This document shows, in pieces, positions 27,162-37,900 of a stretch of DNA of 64,000 nucleotides. How positions within the stretch are numbered: the stretch's first letter is position 1; each line of letters opens with the position of its first letter. The translations under genes were made by a program, and so were the position numbers. The notes below the pieces were generated by a model. It saw nothing but the letters and a program-made list of their open reading frames with translations. It was not told the DNA's origin and did no database searches. Source of the DNA: Robiginitalea aurantiaca (GTDB taxonomy: Bacteria; Bacteroidota; Bacteroidia; Flavobacteriales; Flavobacteriaceae); contig NZ_JAUDUY010000002.1 in NCBI RefSeq assembly GCF_030380815.1, forward strand, positions 62,001 to 126,000, read 5' to 3'.

Positions 27162-27794
27162 ATGAAATTACCTCACAACATTGGACGTCTGGAAGCCCTC
27201 AGTGATGGGGTCTTCGCATTTGCAGCCACGCTTATGGTCGTATCCCTGGACCTCAATGAGAGTTGGCTGGATCTTCCGGACAAGGGATTGAACCTGATCT
27301 CCTTTGCGGTGAGCTTCTTTGTTTTAATCGGGCTGTGGGTCGTGCACTACAATTATTTCCGAAGGTCCGGAGGGTATGTGGATTACGTCATAATCGCCTA
27401 TAATACCCTGCTGCTCTTTGTCGTCCTCTATTATGTATTCCCGCTTAAATCACTGATTAATTCCTGGCTGGGAAAGGAGCGGATCACCATGGAAGGTCTG
27501 GCAGATTTATTTCAATGGTACAGTTTGGGCTTCTTATTGATATTCCTGTGCATCTCCCTGATGTACAGACGGGCTTCAAAAAAGACAAAAAACATTTCCC
27601 GTGCTCTGAATCTGTTGTTTTATTCCCGCCATTTTGCCATTTACGCCCTGCTATCCGCAGTTTCCATCCTGATCGCCTTCCTGGGCATTGGGATTCAGTA
27701 TGGGCTTCCGGGTTTTATATACATATTGCTCGGGCCGCTCTGCTACTACCATGCGCTGCATTTTAACAAGAAATATCCAAATACGCAACAATGA
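27162..27794 (+). CDS. TMEM175 family potassium channel-like protein (DUF1211)
   Basis: 210-residue integral membrane protein with about six helices. The family signature RxxALSDGVFAFAATLM lies at residues 9-25, the first pore-lining helix of TMEM175 channels. A bacterial member forms a tetramer from such six-helix subunits, conducting K+ weakly selectively. It sits 3 bases after the propeller gene and its stop overlaps the start of the M28 peptidase gene (ATGA), so it is firmly in this operon. What an ion channel does among exported peptidases is unclear. Confidence 0.82.
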   Translation: MKLPHNIGRLEALSDGVFAFAATLMVVSLDLNESWLDLPDKGLNLISFAVSFFVLIGLWVVHYNYFRRSGGYVDYVIIAYNTLLLFVVLYYVFPLKSLINSWLGKERITMEGLADLFQWYSLGFLLIFLCISLMYRRASKKTKNISRALNLLFYSRHFAIYALLSAVSILIAFLGIGIQYGLPGFIYILLGPLCYYHALHFNKKYPNTQQ

Positions 27795-29128
27795 AGAAAT
27801 ACTATCTACCCCTCGCCTTATTGTGCTTTAGCACTTTGTTAGAAGCACAAACCGATCCCCGTATTTACGAAATCGTCAATTCGGTTTCCACCCAGCGGAT
27901 TCAAAATGACATCACAACCCTTGTAGGCTTTGGAACCCGTCATACACTGAGTGACACCCTTTCAGAAACCCGGGGTATTGGGGCTGCACGTCGGTGGATC
28001 AAAAAGGAACTCGAAGCGATATCCAAAGATTGCGGAGGATGTCTGGAGGTTTTTTATCAGCGAAATTTGGTTAAGGCATCCGAAAATGACCGAATTACAG
28101 AAGACGTCTGGGTAGTGAATGTTATCGCCGTCCAGAGGGGTAAAAAACACCCGAACCGGTATATTATGATGAGCGGGGATATCGATTCCCGGGTAAGCGA
28201 CCCCAATAATGCAACCTCCGATTCTCCCGGGGCCAACGATAACGCTAGTGGCATGGCGGGTACCATAGAAGCAGCCCGCGTGCTTTCTAAATACTCCTTT
28301 GACAACAGCGTGGTCTATGCCGGGCTCTCAGGTGAAGAACAGGGGCTCTTTGGAGGCAGAGGTTTGGCAGCATATGCCAAGGAAAACAACTGGAATCTTA
28401 TCGGAGTCATGAATAATGACATGATTGGGAATACCACAGGTGTAGATGGTGTGGTAAGCAATCGCGATTTTCGAATCTTCTCGGAACCCGTACCCCCAAC
28501 GGAAACAGAAAGAGAACGCCGTTCCCGCCGGTTTTATGGGGGCGAGGTCGACGGGATCTCCCGCCAGCTTGCGCGATATGTCCATCGCACCACTCAGACG
28601 TATATGCCCGAGATGAATCCGATGCTTATTTATCGCCTGGATCGTTTTGGGAGGGGCGGACATCACCGACCCTTTAACGATGCCGGCTATGCGGGAATCC
28701 GCATTATGGAAGCACATGAAAACTACACCCAGCAACATCAGGACATACGAATGGAGGACGGCATACAGTATGGCGACCTGCTCGAATATGTCGATTTCGG
28801 GTATGCGGCGAAACTCACCGCAGTCAACGCTATTTCACTGGCTTCACTGGGCTGGTCCCCCCCCACCCCTGAAAGTGTCGAAATAGGGGGTATTGTAGAA
28901 CCCTCCGCGCGACTGAGGTGGAAGCCCGTTGCGGGAGCTAAAGGCTATAAGGTCTACTGGCGGGATACCACTTCCCCCACCTGGGACCACTTTCGATATA
29001 TTGAAAATGTCACCGAGGTTACCCTGGAAGGTATCGTGATCGACAATTACTTTTTTGGTGTAGCTGCGGTTGGGCAGGATGGACATGAGAGCCCGGTTGC
29101 TTTTCCATCTGGTGTTTTTAGAAATTAA
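27791..29128 (+). CDS. M28 family zinc peptidase with C-terminal fibronectin-like domain
   Basis: Exported aminopeptidase-type enzyme, 445 residues, signal peptide MKKYYLPLALLCFSTLLEAQ. Metal-site residues of M28 can be followed: Asp150 in GANDNASG, Glu182-Glu183 in SGEEQGLFGG, an Asp in NNDMIGN and the final His in MEAHENY. The usual first metal ligand His (H-x-D) is Asp130 here, in SGDIDS. The last ~90 residues resemble a fibronectin type III fold (ARLRWKPVAGAKGYKVYWRD). It overlaps the TMEM175-like gene by 4 bases. Cleavage of N-terminal residues from peptides outside the cytoplasm is inferred from family. Confidence 0.86.
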   Translation: MKKYYLPLALLCFSTLLEAQTDPRIYEIVNSVSTQRIQNDITTLVGFGTRHTLSDTLSETRGIGAARRWIKKELEAISKDCGGCLEVFYQRNLVKASENDRITEDVWVVNVIAVQRGKKHPNRYIMMSGDIDSRVSDPNNATSDSPGANDNASGMAGTIEAARVLSKYSFDNSVVYAGLSGEEQGLFGGRGLAAYAKENNWNLIGVMNNDMIGNTTGVDGVVSNRDFRIFSEPVPPTETERERRSRRFYGGEVDGISRQLARYVHRTTQTYMPEMNPMLIYRLDRFGRGGHHRPFNDAGYAGIRIMEAHENYTQQHQDIRMEDGIQYGDLLEYVDFGYAAKLTAVNAISLASLGWSPPTPESVEIGGIVEPSARLRWKPVAGAKGYKVYWRDTTSPTWDHFRYIENVTEVTLEGIVIDNYFFGVAAVGQDGHESPVAFPSGVFRN

Positions 29129-29134
29129 GGTCCT

Positions 29135-30472
29135 ATGAGAATTAAACGCACCTGTCTTTTAACCTGTATCTGCCTGCTGGCACTAGGCAGCTCCTGCGAT
29201 GCCCCGGAGCGCAAGGTTTCTGAAATGAAATTGCCTGACATTGAAGGACTCTTTGAATTCTACGGTGAAAAACAAGCCGCAGGTGCCTATAAAATCCTGG
29301 CCGATAGTCTGGTGAGGGCGAATGAAGATTTAAAATCTTCAGAGCTCTACATTCAGGCGGCATTCGCGTACTGGGAAGGTGGGGTAACCGACTCGGCTGT
29401 CGCCATGATGCACAGGGCCATTGACCAGGGGATGTCCAATCCCAGAATCCTGGAAAAGTTCCCGAAAGGGGATCGCGAAATGGAAGGGCCTCAGTGGTCT
29501 GCACTCAACGAGCGCCTTGACTCCATCCAGACAGAGTTGGAAGCCCTGTCTCATTTTGAATTTAAAACAGAGGCCATGGATGCCTTTTGGCCATACTTCA
29601 ACGCGGCCCTTAAGGATACTTCTCAGGCGAGGATACAATTAAAAACATTTGTTTTTAAGGGGCCGCAGGAAGTCCGGGACTTCTATGTGGTCCGGTATGG
29701 CAGTGTCGACCAGATGTACGGGCAGATGATCAATGCAGCTCCAAACTACTATACGTACTTGCAGCAGCAGTTTAGTCAGGATAGTATTAAATCCGTCAAA
29801 GAGACCATTGTGCGTTCCATGCGTACCTTCAGGGATCTCTATCCAATGGCCGTTTTCCCAAAGGTATACATCGTTCCGGGTATTTTGAATTCCGGGGGGA
29901 CGGCTACTGAAATGGGGATGTTTCTAGGGGGGGACATGTACGGAAAATCTTCGCGTATGCCAACGGAAGAACTCACGGACTGGCAGCGCGGAGCCATTAT
30001 GGATTTCAGGGATTTACCGCGAATCACGATTCATGAACTAATGCATTTTCAACAAAATTACAGGGATGAACAAAACAGGGATAACCTCCTTGCGGCCGTA
30101 CTGCATGAGGGAATATGCGATTTGATGGCAGAATTGTGTTCAGGAGAACCCCTGGAGAATGAAAATCTGGTGTTTCTCTCAGACCCGGAAAACGAAAAAT
30201 GGATTTTTGAAGAATTATCAACGGAGCTGTTGGGTGACGAATTCTCGAAATGGCTGTACAATGGCGGTAGTATCGAAGACCGCCCCCACGATCTGGGTTA
30301 CACAGTTGGCTACCTGATTTCAAAATCCTATTACGAACAACACCCGGATAAACAGGAAGCGGTTTTTGAGCTTCTGAACTCAGATGACCTGACCAGAATC
30401 GTCAGAAATAGCAAGTACGCATACCTCCTTGACCGCTCCGACGCTGTAACGGAACAAATTATCACTGAATGA
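29135..30472 (+). CDS. HExxH metallopeptidase-like lipoprotein (DUF2268-like)
   Basis: 445-residue lipoprotein (signal MRIKRTCLLTCICLLALGSS, lipid Cys in the GSSC box). A TPR-like helical stretch occupies about 40-100. The C-terminal half has the zinc motif HELMH (His300, Glu301, His304) followed by LHEGICDLMAELCSG (His324-Glu325), which would supply the third ligand as in gluzincins. It resembles the DUF2268 putative zinc protease group. It lies 6 bases after the M28 gene and overlaps the M1 gene by 4 bases. Proteolytic activity is inferred. Confidence 0.65.
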   Translation: MRIKRTCLLTCICLLALGSSCDAPERKVSEMKLPDIEGLFEFYGEKQAAGAYKILADSLVRANEDLKSSELYIQAAFAYWEGGVTDSAVAMMHRAIDQGMSNPRILEKFPKGDREMEGPQWSALNERLDSIQTELEALSHFEFKTEAMDAFWPYFNAALKDTSQARIQLKTFVFKGPQEVRDFYVVRYGSVDQMYGQMINAAPNYYTYLQQQFSQDSIKSVKETIVRSMRTFRDLYPMAVFPKVYIVPGILNSGGTATEMGMFLGGDMYGKSSRMPTEELTDWQRGAIMDFRDLPRITIHELMHFQQNYRDEQNRDNLLAAVLHEGICDLMAELCSGEPLENENLVFLSDPENEKWIFEELSTELLGDEFSKWLYNGGSIEDRPHDLGYTVGYLISKSYYEQHPDKQEAVFELLNSDDLTRIVRNSKYAYLLDRSDAVTEQIITE

Positions 30473-32091
30473 AAAAGCTCTTATTACCCATTTTTGCATT
30501 GTCTTGTTTGTTTTCCGGGATCGGCCAGGAGGCCTTCACACGACAGGATACCCTAAGGGGAAGTATTACTCCGGAGCGGGCCTGGTGGGATCTGACGTAT
30601 TATGACTTACGTGTGGCTGTGACTCCTGAAACCCGAAAAATCTCAGGAAGCAATACGATCCACTATACCGTTCTGGAGCCTTATTCCAGGATGCAAATCG
30701 ACCTGCAGACCCCTCTTGAGATTGAAGGGATAACCCAGGATGGTGAGAAGCTGGATTTTACACGGGAAGGGAATGCCTATATGGTTACCCTGGTCAAGCC
30801 ACAGGTAGTCGGGAACAGGGAAGTGATTCGTATCGCCTATTCCGGGGTGCCCAGGGTGGCGGAAAATGCCCCATGGGACGGCGGATTCTCATGGAAACAG
30901 GATAGTAAAGGACAACCCTTTATCGCGACGTCATGCCAGGGCCTGGGAGCCAGCGTCTGGTGGCCCAATAAGGATCATATGTACGATGAACCGGATTCCA
31001 TGGCAATTGCCTTAACGGTTCCTGAACCCCTGACTGCGGTTGCGAACGGGCGACTGCGAAACATCGACCAGGCGGGAGATCTGCGCACCTTCCACTGGTT
31101 TGTCGCCAACCCGATCAACAACTACGGGGTAAATGCAAATATTGCCGAGTACGCCCATTTCTCAGAAACCTTTTCAGGGGAAAAAGGAACACTCGACCTC
31201 GATTATTACGTGCTTCCGGAAAACCTGAAAAAGGCCGAGAAGCAGTTCAAACAAGTTCCTATGATGATGAAGGCCTTTGAGCACTGGTTCGGACCCTATC
31301 CCTTTTATGAGGATAGTTTTAAACTCGTGGAGGTACCCTATCTGGGCATGGAACATCAGAGCTCCGTGACCTATGGAAATGGATATAAAAATGGATATTT
31401 GGGGAGGGACCTCTCGGGCAGCGGCTGGGGACTGGAGTTTGACTTTATCATCATTCACGAGGCTGGGCACGAATGGTTTGCAAACAACATTACCTACAGG
31501 GACATTGCCGATATGTGGATTCACGAAAGTTTTACCGCCTATTCCGAATGCCTCTACCTGGACTATCATTTCGGTGAGGAAGCCGCCTCTGCTTATGTGA
31601 CTGGCACGCGCAAAAACATCCGGAATGACAAGCCGGTCATTGGCCCTTACGGGGTCAACCAAAGGGGGTCCGGGGATATGTATTACAAAGGTTCCAACAT
31701 GCTGCACACCCTGAGGCAACTCCTCGAGGATGATCAGCTGTGGCGGAACATACTCAGGGGGCTCAACGAAACCTTCTACCACCAAACAGTAACCACGGAA
31801 CAAATTGAGGCGTACCTGAGTGAAAAAAGCGGCAAAGACCTCACGGCCTTTTTTAATCAATACCTCCGCTCGACACTGGTGCCAAATCTCGAATACCGAT
31901 GGAAGGGCAACCTCCTCGAGTATCGATATGTGGATATCGTGCCTGGATTTGACATGCCAGTCCGGATTATGGCAGACGGGGCGAGCCAATGGATTTACCC
32001 TTCGGATCAGTGGAAGCAAACCCCATTCAAAAGGAAGCCGGAACACTTTGAAGTCGATTTCAATTTCTACATTACATCAACTGCCTTATGA
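30469..32091 (+). CDS. M1 family aminopeptidase (short form)
   Basis: Exported zinc aminopeptidase, 540 residues, signal peptide about 20 residues (ending SGIGQ). HExxH is at His330-Glu331-His334 and the third ligand at Glu353 in MWIHESF, the exact M1 spacing. The substrate-binding GxMEN motif reads LGMEHQSS, with His in place of Asn. It lacks the ~300-residue C-terminal helical domain of long M1 enzymes, as in other short Bacteroidota members. It overlaps both neighbours by 4 bases, so it is translated together with the HExxH lipoprotein and the amidohydrolase. Confidence 0.9.
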   Translation: MKKLLLPIFALSCLFSGIGQEAFTRQDTLRGSITPERAWWDLTYYDLRVAVTPETRKISGSNTIHYTVLEPYSRMQIDLQTPLEIEGITQDGEKLDFTREGNAYMVTLVKPQVVGNREVIRIAYSGVPRVAENAPWDGGFSWKQDSKGQPFIATSCQGLGASVWWPNKDHMYDEPDSMAIALTVPEPLTAVANGRLRNIDQAGDLRTFHWFVANPINNYGVNANIAEYAHFSETFSGEKGTLDLDYYVLPENLKKAEKQFKQVPMMMKAFEHWFGPYPFYEDSFKLVEVPYLGMEHQSSVTYGNGYKNGYLGRDLSGSGWGLEFDFIIIHEAGHEWFANNITYRDIADMWIHESFTAYSECLYLDYHFGEEAASAYVTGTRKNIRNDKPVIGPYGVNQRGSGDMYYKGSNMLHTLRQLLEDDQLWRNILRGLNETFYHQTVTTEQIEAYLSEKSGKDLTAFFNQYLRSTLVPNLEYRWKGNLLEYRYVDIVPGFDMPVRIMADGASQWIYPSDQWKQTPFKRKPEHFEVDFNFYITSTAL

Positions 32092-33467
32092 TAAAAGTAT
32101 ACCTTTCCATAGTCCTGGTCCTTTCATTATCGGCCTGCGGGCAGACACAAGAAAAGGATATCCCCAAGCGAACCCTTGTAAAGAATGTCCATGTCGTGGA
32201 TGTCCTTAACGGAACCATACTGGAGAACCAAAATATAGTCGTTGGAGCCAAACAAATCCTCGAAGTAACCGAGGTACTGCCTTCTGGTGAATTCCAGGCT
32301 GTTATCGATGGGGATGGTGCCTATGTGGTACCCGGACTGACAGAGATGCACGCCCATATCCCATCCCCTCCGACTTCGCAGGAACGCATTGAAGAAATCT
32401 TATTCCTCTATCTCTCCGGGGGTATTACCACCATAAGGGGGATGCTTGGACATCCCGATCATTTAAAATTGCGGGAGGAAGTCAGCAAAGGAACCGTCCT
32501 TGGCCCCCGCATTTACACCTCCAGCCCGTCTCTGAATGGCAACACGGTCAGGACGGGGGTGGAAGCTGTTGAAAAAGTAACCCAATACGCATCTGAGGGC
32601 TATGATTTTCTTAAAATCCATCCGGGGATCCGCCTTTCGGTTTTCGATTCTCTGGTATCGGCTGCGCGCTTATCAGCTATTCCGTTTGCAGGTCATGTGC
32701 CGGTGGAGGTTGGTGTTAGGCACGCCCTTGAAAGCGGCTACGCAACAATAGACCATGTTGACGGGTACCTGGAAGGACTTGTTCCCGCGGACAGGTCGGT
32801 GGATCCGGCCAGCAATGGCTTTTTCGGATTTAATTTCACAAAATACGCAGATACAAACAAAATTGACGATCTGGTACGACTTACCCGTAAGCAAAAGGTA
32901 TGGGTGGTCCCGACCCAAACGCTTTTTGAGCGTTGGTTTGCCCCAACAGATGCGGACAGCCTCCTGGCCCAGCCCGAAATGAAGTACATGACCCCGGCCA
33001 CACTAAAGAACTGGAAGCGGGTTAAGGAAGAGCAGATGAATGATCCTTCATGGGATCCAAAACTATGGGTGACATTTGATGCCATCCGACAGGAGCTTAT
33101 CCGTGAATTAGCGCGGAATGGCCAGGGATTACTACTGGGGTCGGATGCGCCACAGCTGTTCAATGTCCCCGGGTTTTCACTCCATCGTGAAATGGCCTCA
33201 ATGCACCAGGCCGGGCTTACCCCCCTGGAAATACTCAGGATGGGCACGTATGCGCCGGCGCAGTTTTTTGGAGCCGAAGCCGACTGGGGAACTGTGGAAG
33301 CCGGCAAGGCCGCTGATTTTTTCCTGGTTCGCGAGAATCCCCTCGAGGATGTAGGTGCACTCAAGGGCATGACCGGTCTTATGCTGCAGGGAAAATGGCT
33401 GACGCGTAATCTGATCGATCAGAAACTTGAAGAAATAGCATCAAATTCGAAGGCGAAGAACGAATAG
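32088..33467 (+). CDS. Amidohydrolase family lipoprotein
   Basis: 459-residue metal-dependent hydrolase with lipoprotein signal MIKVYLSIVLVLSLSACGQ. The amidohydrolase metal site is recognisable: HAH in TEMHAHIP, the bridging Lys in YDFLKIHPG, His in FAGHVP and TIDHVDGY, and the Asp in LLLGSDAP. Imidazolonepropionase-like and Xaa-Pro dipeptidase-like members of this group act on cyclic amides or dipeptides; here peptide or proline-dipeptide hydrolysis is suggested by the operon. It overlaps the M1 gene by 4 bases and is the last tightly linked gene. Confidence 0.84.
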   Translation: MIKVYLSIVLVLSLSACGQTQEKDIPKRTLVKNVHVVDVLNGTILENQNIVVGAKQILEVTEVLPSGEFQAVIDGDGAYVVPGLTEMHAHIPSPPTSQERIEEILFLYLSGGITTIRGMLGHPDHLKLREEVSKGTVLGPRIYTSSPSLNGNTVRTGVEAVEKVTQYASEGYDFLKIHPGIRLSVFDSLVSAARLSAIPFAGHVPVEVGVRHALESGYATIDHVDGYLEGLVPADRSVDPASNGFFGFNFTKYADTNKIDDLVRLTRKQKVWVVPTQTLFERWFAPTDADSLLAQPEMKYMTPATLKNWKRVKEEQMNDPSWDPKLWVTFDAIRQELIRELARNGQGLLLGSDAPQLFNVPGFSLHREMASMHQAGLTPLEILRMGTYAPAQFFGAEADWGTVEAGKAADFFLVRENPLEDVGALKGMTGLMLQGKWLTRNLIDQKLEEIASNSKAKNE

Positions 33468-33596
33468 GGTCTTACAGAAAGGGTTTTCTCTGTACGAACC
33501 ACCCTATATCAGTCGAAAAAAACGTGACCCGTTGGTTAGGGCCGTTTTGGTATAGCCCCAGTTATCGGCCAGTAACAACCCAAAAAAAAGTACATT

Positions 33597-34859
33597 ATGA
33601 AAATGAGTTCTATCCGCCTCCTCTACCTCCTTATAATCAGCTCTATCGGAGTACAGGCGACATCACAAACGCTGTTAAAACCTGCACAGGTATTTGACGG
33701 GGAACGCATGCAACAGAATTGGGTCGTCCTTATCGAGGAAAACCATATCGCGTACGCCGGACCGGAAAGGGGTTTGAAGAGGTCCAAAAACACCGATGTC
33801 ATTATCCTTGAAGGCATGACCTTGCTCCCGGGTCTGATCGAGGGGCATTCCCACCTTTTACTCCATCCCTATAACGAAACCCCCTGGAATGATCAGGTGC
33901 TAAAGGAATCACCCGCTGAACGGGCGATACGAGGGGCCGTACATGCTGAGAAATCACTGATGGCGGGAATCACAACAATGCGGGATCTCGGGTCAGAGGG
34001 AGCAGGATATACAGATGTCGCTTTAAAAAAAACCATTGAATCCGGTATTATTCCGGGGCCCCGACTACTGGTAGCCGGGCCGGCTATAGTTGCCACCGGG
34101 GCTTATGGCCCAAAAGGCTTTCATGAAGGTGTAACGGTCCCTCTGGGCGCCGAGCCCGCAAGTGGGGTACCCGATGTTATATCGGCAGTTCGCAAACAGC
34201 TGGGGGGCGGGGCTGATTTTATTAAAATTTACGCCGATTATCGCTGGACTCCCGGAGCCCCCTCCGAACCTACTTTCCTGTCTGAAGAACTCGAGGCGAT
34301 GGTGCGTGCAGCGCGATCTGCCGGAAAATATGCGGTGGCCCATGCAAGTACACCCGAGGGAATGAAACGATCGATCCTGGCCGGGGTTGAGACCATTGAA
34401 CACGGGGACGGGGCTACAGCCGAAACCTATACACTGATGAAGGAAAATAATACGGTCCTCTACCCTACCCTGGCCGCCGGGGACGCCATTGAACGTTATA
34501 GCGGTTGGGACGGCAAATTGGATACAGACCGAATTGTCCGGAAAAAAGAGAGTTTTCGCCTCGCCCTCTCCAGTGGCGTTACCATTGGTTTTGGAGGAGA
34601 TGTGGGGGTGTATCCCCACGGTGAGAATTTCAGGGAACTCGAGCTGATGGTCGAATATGGAATGTCTCCTTTAGCGGTCCTGCAGGCGGCGACAAAGATC
34701 AATGCGCAGACCTTCCACCTGGAGTTTTTGGGTCAGGTCCGGGAAGGCTACCTCGCGGACCTCATCGCCGTTCCCGGCGACCCCACTACCGATATCCGGG
34801 CAATGCGTAATGTCCCCTTTGTGATGCTCAACGGAGAAGTCGTTAAGAAGGAATTCTAA
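33597..34859 (+). CDS. Exported amidohydrolase family protein
   Basis: 420-residue secreted hydrolase (signal peptide ending near VQATSQ). Metal ligands: HSH in IEGHSHLLLHP, Lys in DFIKIYADYR, His in AVAHASTPEG and TIEHGDGA, Asp in FGGDVGVYPHG. It resembles the preceding amidohydrolase in layout but is diverged, so the two are paralogues in the same superfamily rather than a recent duplication. A 129-base gap separates them, so it may have its own promoter. Likely acts on dipeptides or related amides outside the cytoplasm. Confidence 0.85.
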   Translation: MKMSSIRLLYLLIISSIGVQATSQTLLKPAQVFDGERMQQNWVVLIEENHIAYAGPERGLKRSKNTDVIILEGMTLLPGLIEGHSHLLLHPYNETPWNDQVLKESPAERAIRGAVHAEKSLMAGITTMRDLGSEGAGYTDVALKKTIESGIIPGPRLLVAGPAIVATGAYGPKGFHEGVTVPLGAEPASGVPDVISAVRKQLGGGADFIKIYADYRWTPGAPSEPTFLSEELEAMVRAARSAGKYAVAHASTPEGMKRSILAGVETIEHGDGATAETYTLMKENNTVLYPTLAAGDAIERYSGWDGKLDTDRIVRKKESFRLALSSGVTIGFGGDVGVYPHGENFRELELMVEYGMSPLAVLQAATKINAQTFHLEFLGQVREGYLADLIAVPGDPTTDIRAMRNVPFVMLNGEVVKKEF

Positions 34860-34947
34860 CCCCCTTGTGCCGAGGGCTCCTTTAACTTAAAGTTCAGGTG
34901 TGCTACAACGATCCGCAACGGAAGCTTCCGGAGGCGGGTCATCCCTA

Positions 34948-37900
34948 CTATTCTTTTAGTACTGCTTGCGATTTCAGTCCCTCCAATTGACCTGTCAATT
35001 CTGTGAATCTCTGGCGCGCATCCCTTCCAGGCACCTGATCGGCCTGATTCATCATATAGTAGAGATAGCGCCATTGGTCCGCCAGCATGGGCTGCATATA
35101 TATGCCCTCTTCCGTCTTCACTTTGGCCAATACTTCCTCCAGTGCGGTTAACCTTGATTGCTCCGATGGTGACTGTCCCTTTTTACTTTCCAATTCTTCG
35201 ATTTCCTTTTCCAGGGCATCCTGAAACTGATAGGTTTCGCTTAGTTTATCGCGAACCACCATTTGAAATTCTACCTGTTCTTTTACCTGGGCAACATCAA
35301 TACCCGCCGCCATGACACGAGGATCCAACACTAACTCGAAATCCTGACTGCTCGTACCAGAGCCATGCGTTAAAACTGCGGTATACTGTCCTGGTGCTGC
35401 CATAGGGCCGTTGCGATAGCTTCGGTTTTCATTGCTGCTCCAGGGGCCGGCAACAGTCATATCCCATCGAAAGCGGTTGAGCCCCTTATTTTTTGTCAGG
35501 GATTCCGAGACCAGGAATTCCGTGAAATTTGTCCCCATATCCCTGCGAGGTCCCGAGGCGGATGCAGGGATCGAATCGCTTGAAAACGCCACCAGTACCC
35601 TTCCTGCTGTATCCCGAATTTCAAGTTTCACAGGAACCTCCGATTTCTCCGGCAGGAAGTAATCCAGAACGACTCCAGGGTCCGGATAGGAGGGCCTGCT
35701 CGAATTCCAGGCACCGGAAGGTGTTCGATACCTTATTGTCTTGGCTGGTTTAAAGAGATGTAATTCATTCAGTGCGTTTAGATCCTTTTGTCGCAGCGGA
35801 TTCAGCTTATCCAGGATCCAAAAGCCCCGTCCCATAGTGGAAAGTACCATATCACCCCTGTGTATTTTTAGGTCTGTAACCGGGGTAACGGGCAGGTTCT
35901 GCTGAAAAGAATTCCAGGAATTCCCGTCATCTGCAGAGATATACATACCGTACTCAGTCCCAGCGTAGAGCAGGCCTTCACGCTCGGGATCCTCCCGAAT
36001 CACCCGCGTCGGGGCGTCCTTAGGTATTCCGTTGTTACCATTGGTAATTAGCGTCCAGTTTTTTCCGTAATTCTCCGTTTTATAAATATAGGGTTGTGTA
36101 TCCCCAAGCTGGTAGCGAAGCACAGCCACATAGGCCTTTGCAGGATCGTGGGGAGAGGGCTCTACCGCATCCACACGTCCCCCCGGAGGAAGGTTTTTGG
36201 GCGTTACTTCATCCCAGTTCTGGCCACCATCCCTGGTTACGTGAACAGGACCATCATTAGCCCCTACCCAGATTACGCCTTCCTGTACGGGCGATTCCCG
36301 GATCGCATATATCGTGCTGTAAAACTCTTCCCCAGTTACATCCCTTGTAATCGGAGCTCCGGAAATGACCTGTTTATCCGCCTCGAAAGCGGTAAGGTCC
36401 GGGGAAATGATTTCCCAGGTCTTTCCTTCATCGATAGTTTTATGCACGTATTGGGAGGTATGGTAAATAACCCCGGGGTTATGGGGTGATACATGAATCG
36501 GTGACACTCTCTGAAACCTGAATTTCAAGTCTTTGGGGTTATGTCCGTACATATTGGAAGCCCCTACATAATAGGATTGCTCCGTGCCGGTTCTTTTGTT
36601 GTAGACGGTAAACCTGCCCTTGCAATTTGAATACACGATATCCGGATTGGTCGGATGGGGTACCGCCGGTCCCGTTTCGCACCCCCCTGTATTCTGGATA
36701 TAACCGATTCCCGACGCCTGTACTCCGTAGGGTGGCATGCTCGGGACGGCCACTGTGGAATAGTTATCCTGCTGCCCTCCATAGAGCCAGTACGGATACT
36801 GGTTATCCACCTCGACCTGATAAATTTCGGACGTTGGCTGATTAAACTGTGTTGACCAGGTCTTGCCCCCATTATGGGTAACATTCGCCCCACCGTCGTT
36901 GCTTTGAATAAAAAGATCGGGGTTCTCAGGGTTTACCCACATATCGTGGTTATCGCCATGAGGTGGATTTAAGCGATTCCACGTTTTACCTCCGTCTTCG
37001 GATTTATAATACCCGGTAGCCATGGCATAAAGGATGTCCGAATTTGTCGGATCTATCTTGATATTTGTATAGTAAAACGGCCGGGTTCGAATCCCGCTAT
37101 GGGAAGAGACCTGTTTAAAGGACTCACCCTGATCGACAGACTTGTACAACCCGCCTTCCTCACCGGGTGCTTCGACAAGGGCGTAGACAATTCGGGAATC
37201 AGAGGGAGAAACCTCAATATCAATTTTACCGATCAAGTCTTTGGGCAAGCCCTTTTCTATACGATTCCAGCTCAGTCCGCCGTCAAGACTCTTATAAATC
37301 CCGCCTTCCTTGGGTGTACCCCCGCTGATGATGGTCCAGGGCTTGCGGACTCCCCTCCAGGCGGCCGCAAAAATCACATTGGGGTTTGTCGGCAGGAGCT
37401 CCACATCCGACACCCCTGTTTCTTCCGATATAAATAGTATTCTGGACCAGCTTTTACCCCCGTCGGTAGTTTTATAAACCCCGCGCTCCGGATTGGCTTT
37501 AAAGGCCTTTCCAATTGCGGCGACATATACCGTATTGAAATCCTGTGGATGCAGGCGCACCGCCCCGATCTGGCCGGCCTCCTCAAGGCCGATTTCCTCC
37601 CAGTTTGTTCCGGCATCTATGGATTTGTACATCCCTTTCCCTTCGATAACATTACTCCTGAGGCCATCGGACCCCGTACCCACGTAAATTACGTTTGGAT
37701 CATTCTGTGCAACCGCCAGGGCTCCAATACTCGGAGTCTTAAAAAATCCGTCTGAAATATTAAACCAACTGGCTCCATAGTCCTCTGTTTTCCAGAGGCC
37801 TCCCCCGGTGGCTCCAAAATAAAATGTTGCCGGTTCTGCGACTACCCCGCTCACTGCGGTAACGCGCCCCCCCCTGTAAGGTCCGACTTCCCGGTATTGG

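Noticed and set aside
31174-32046. 290-codon open frame on the minus strand
   Set aside because: Antisense to the M1 aminopeptidase gene, across its HExxH region; no recognisable protein features.
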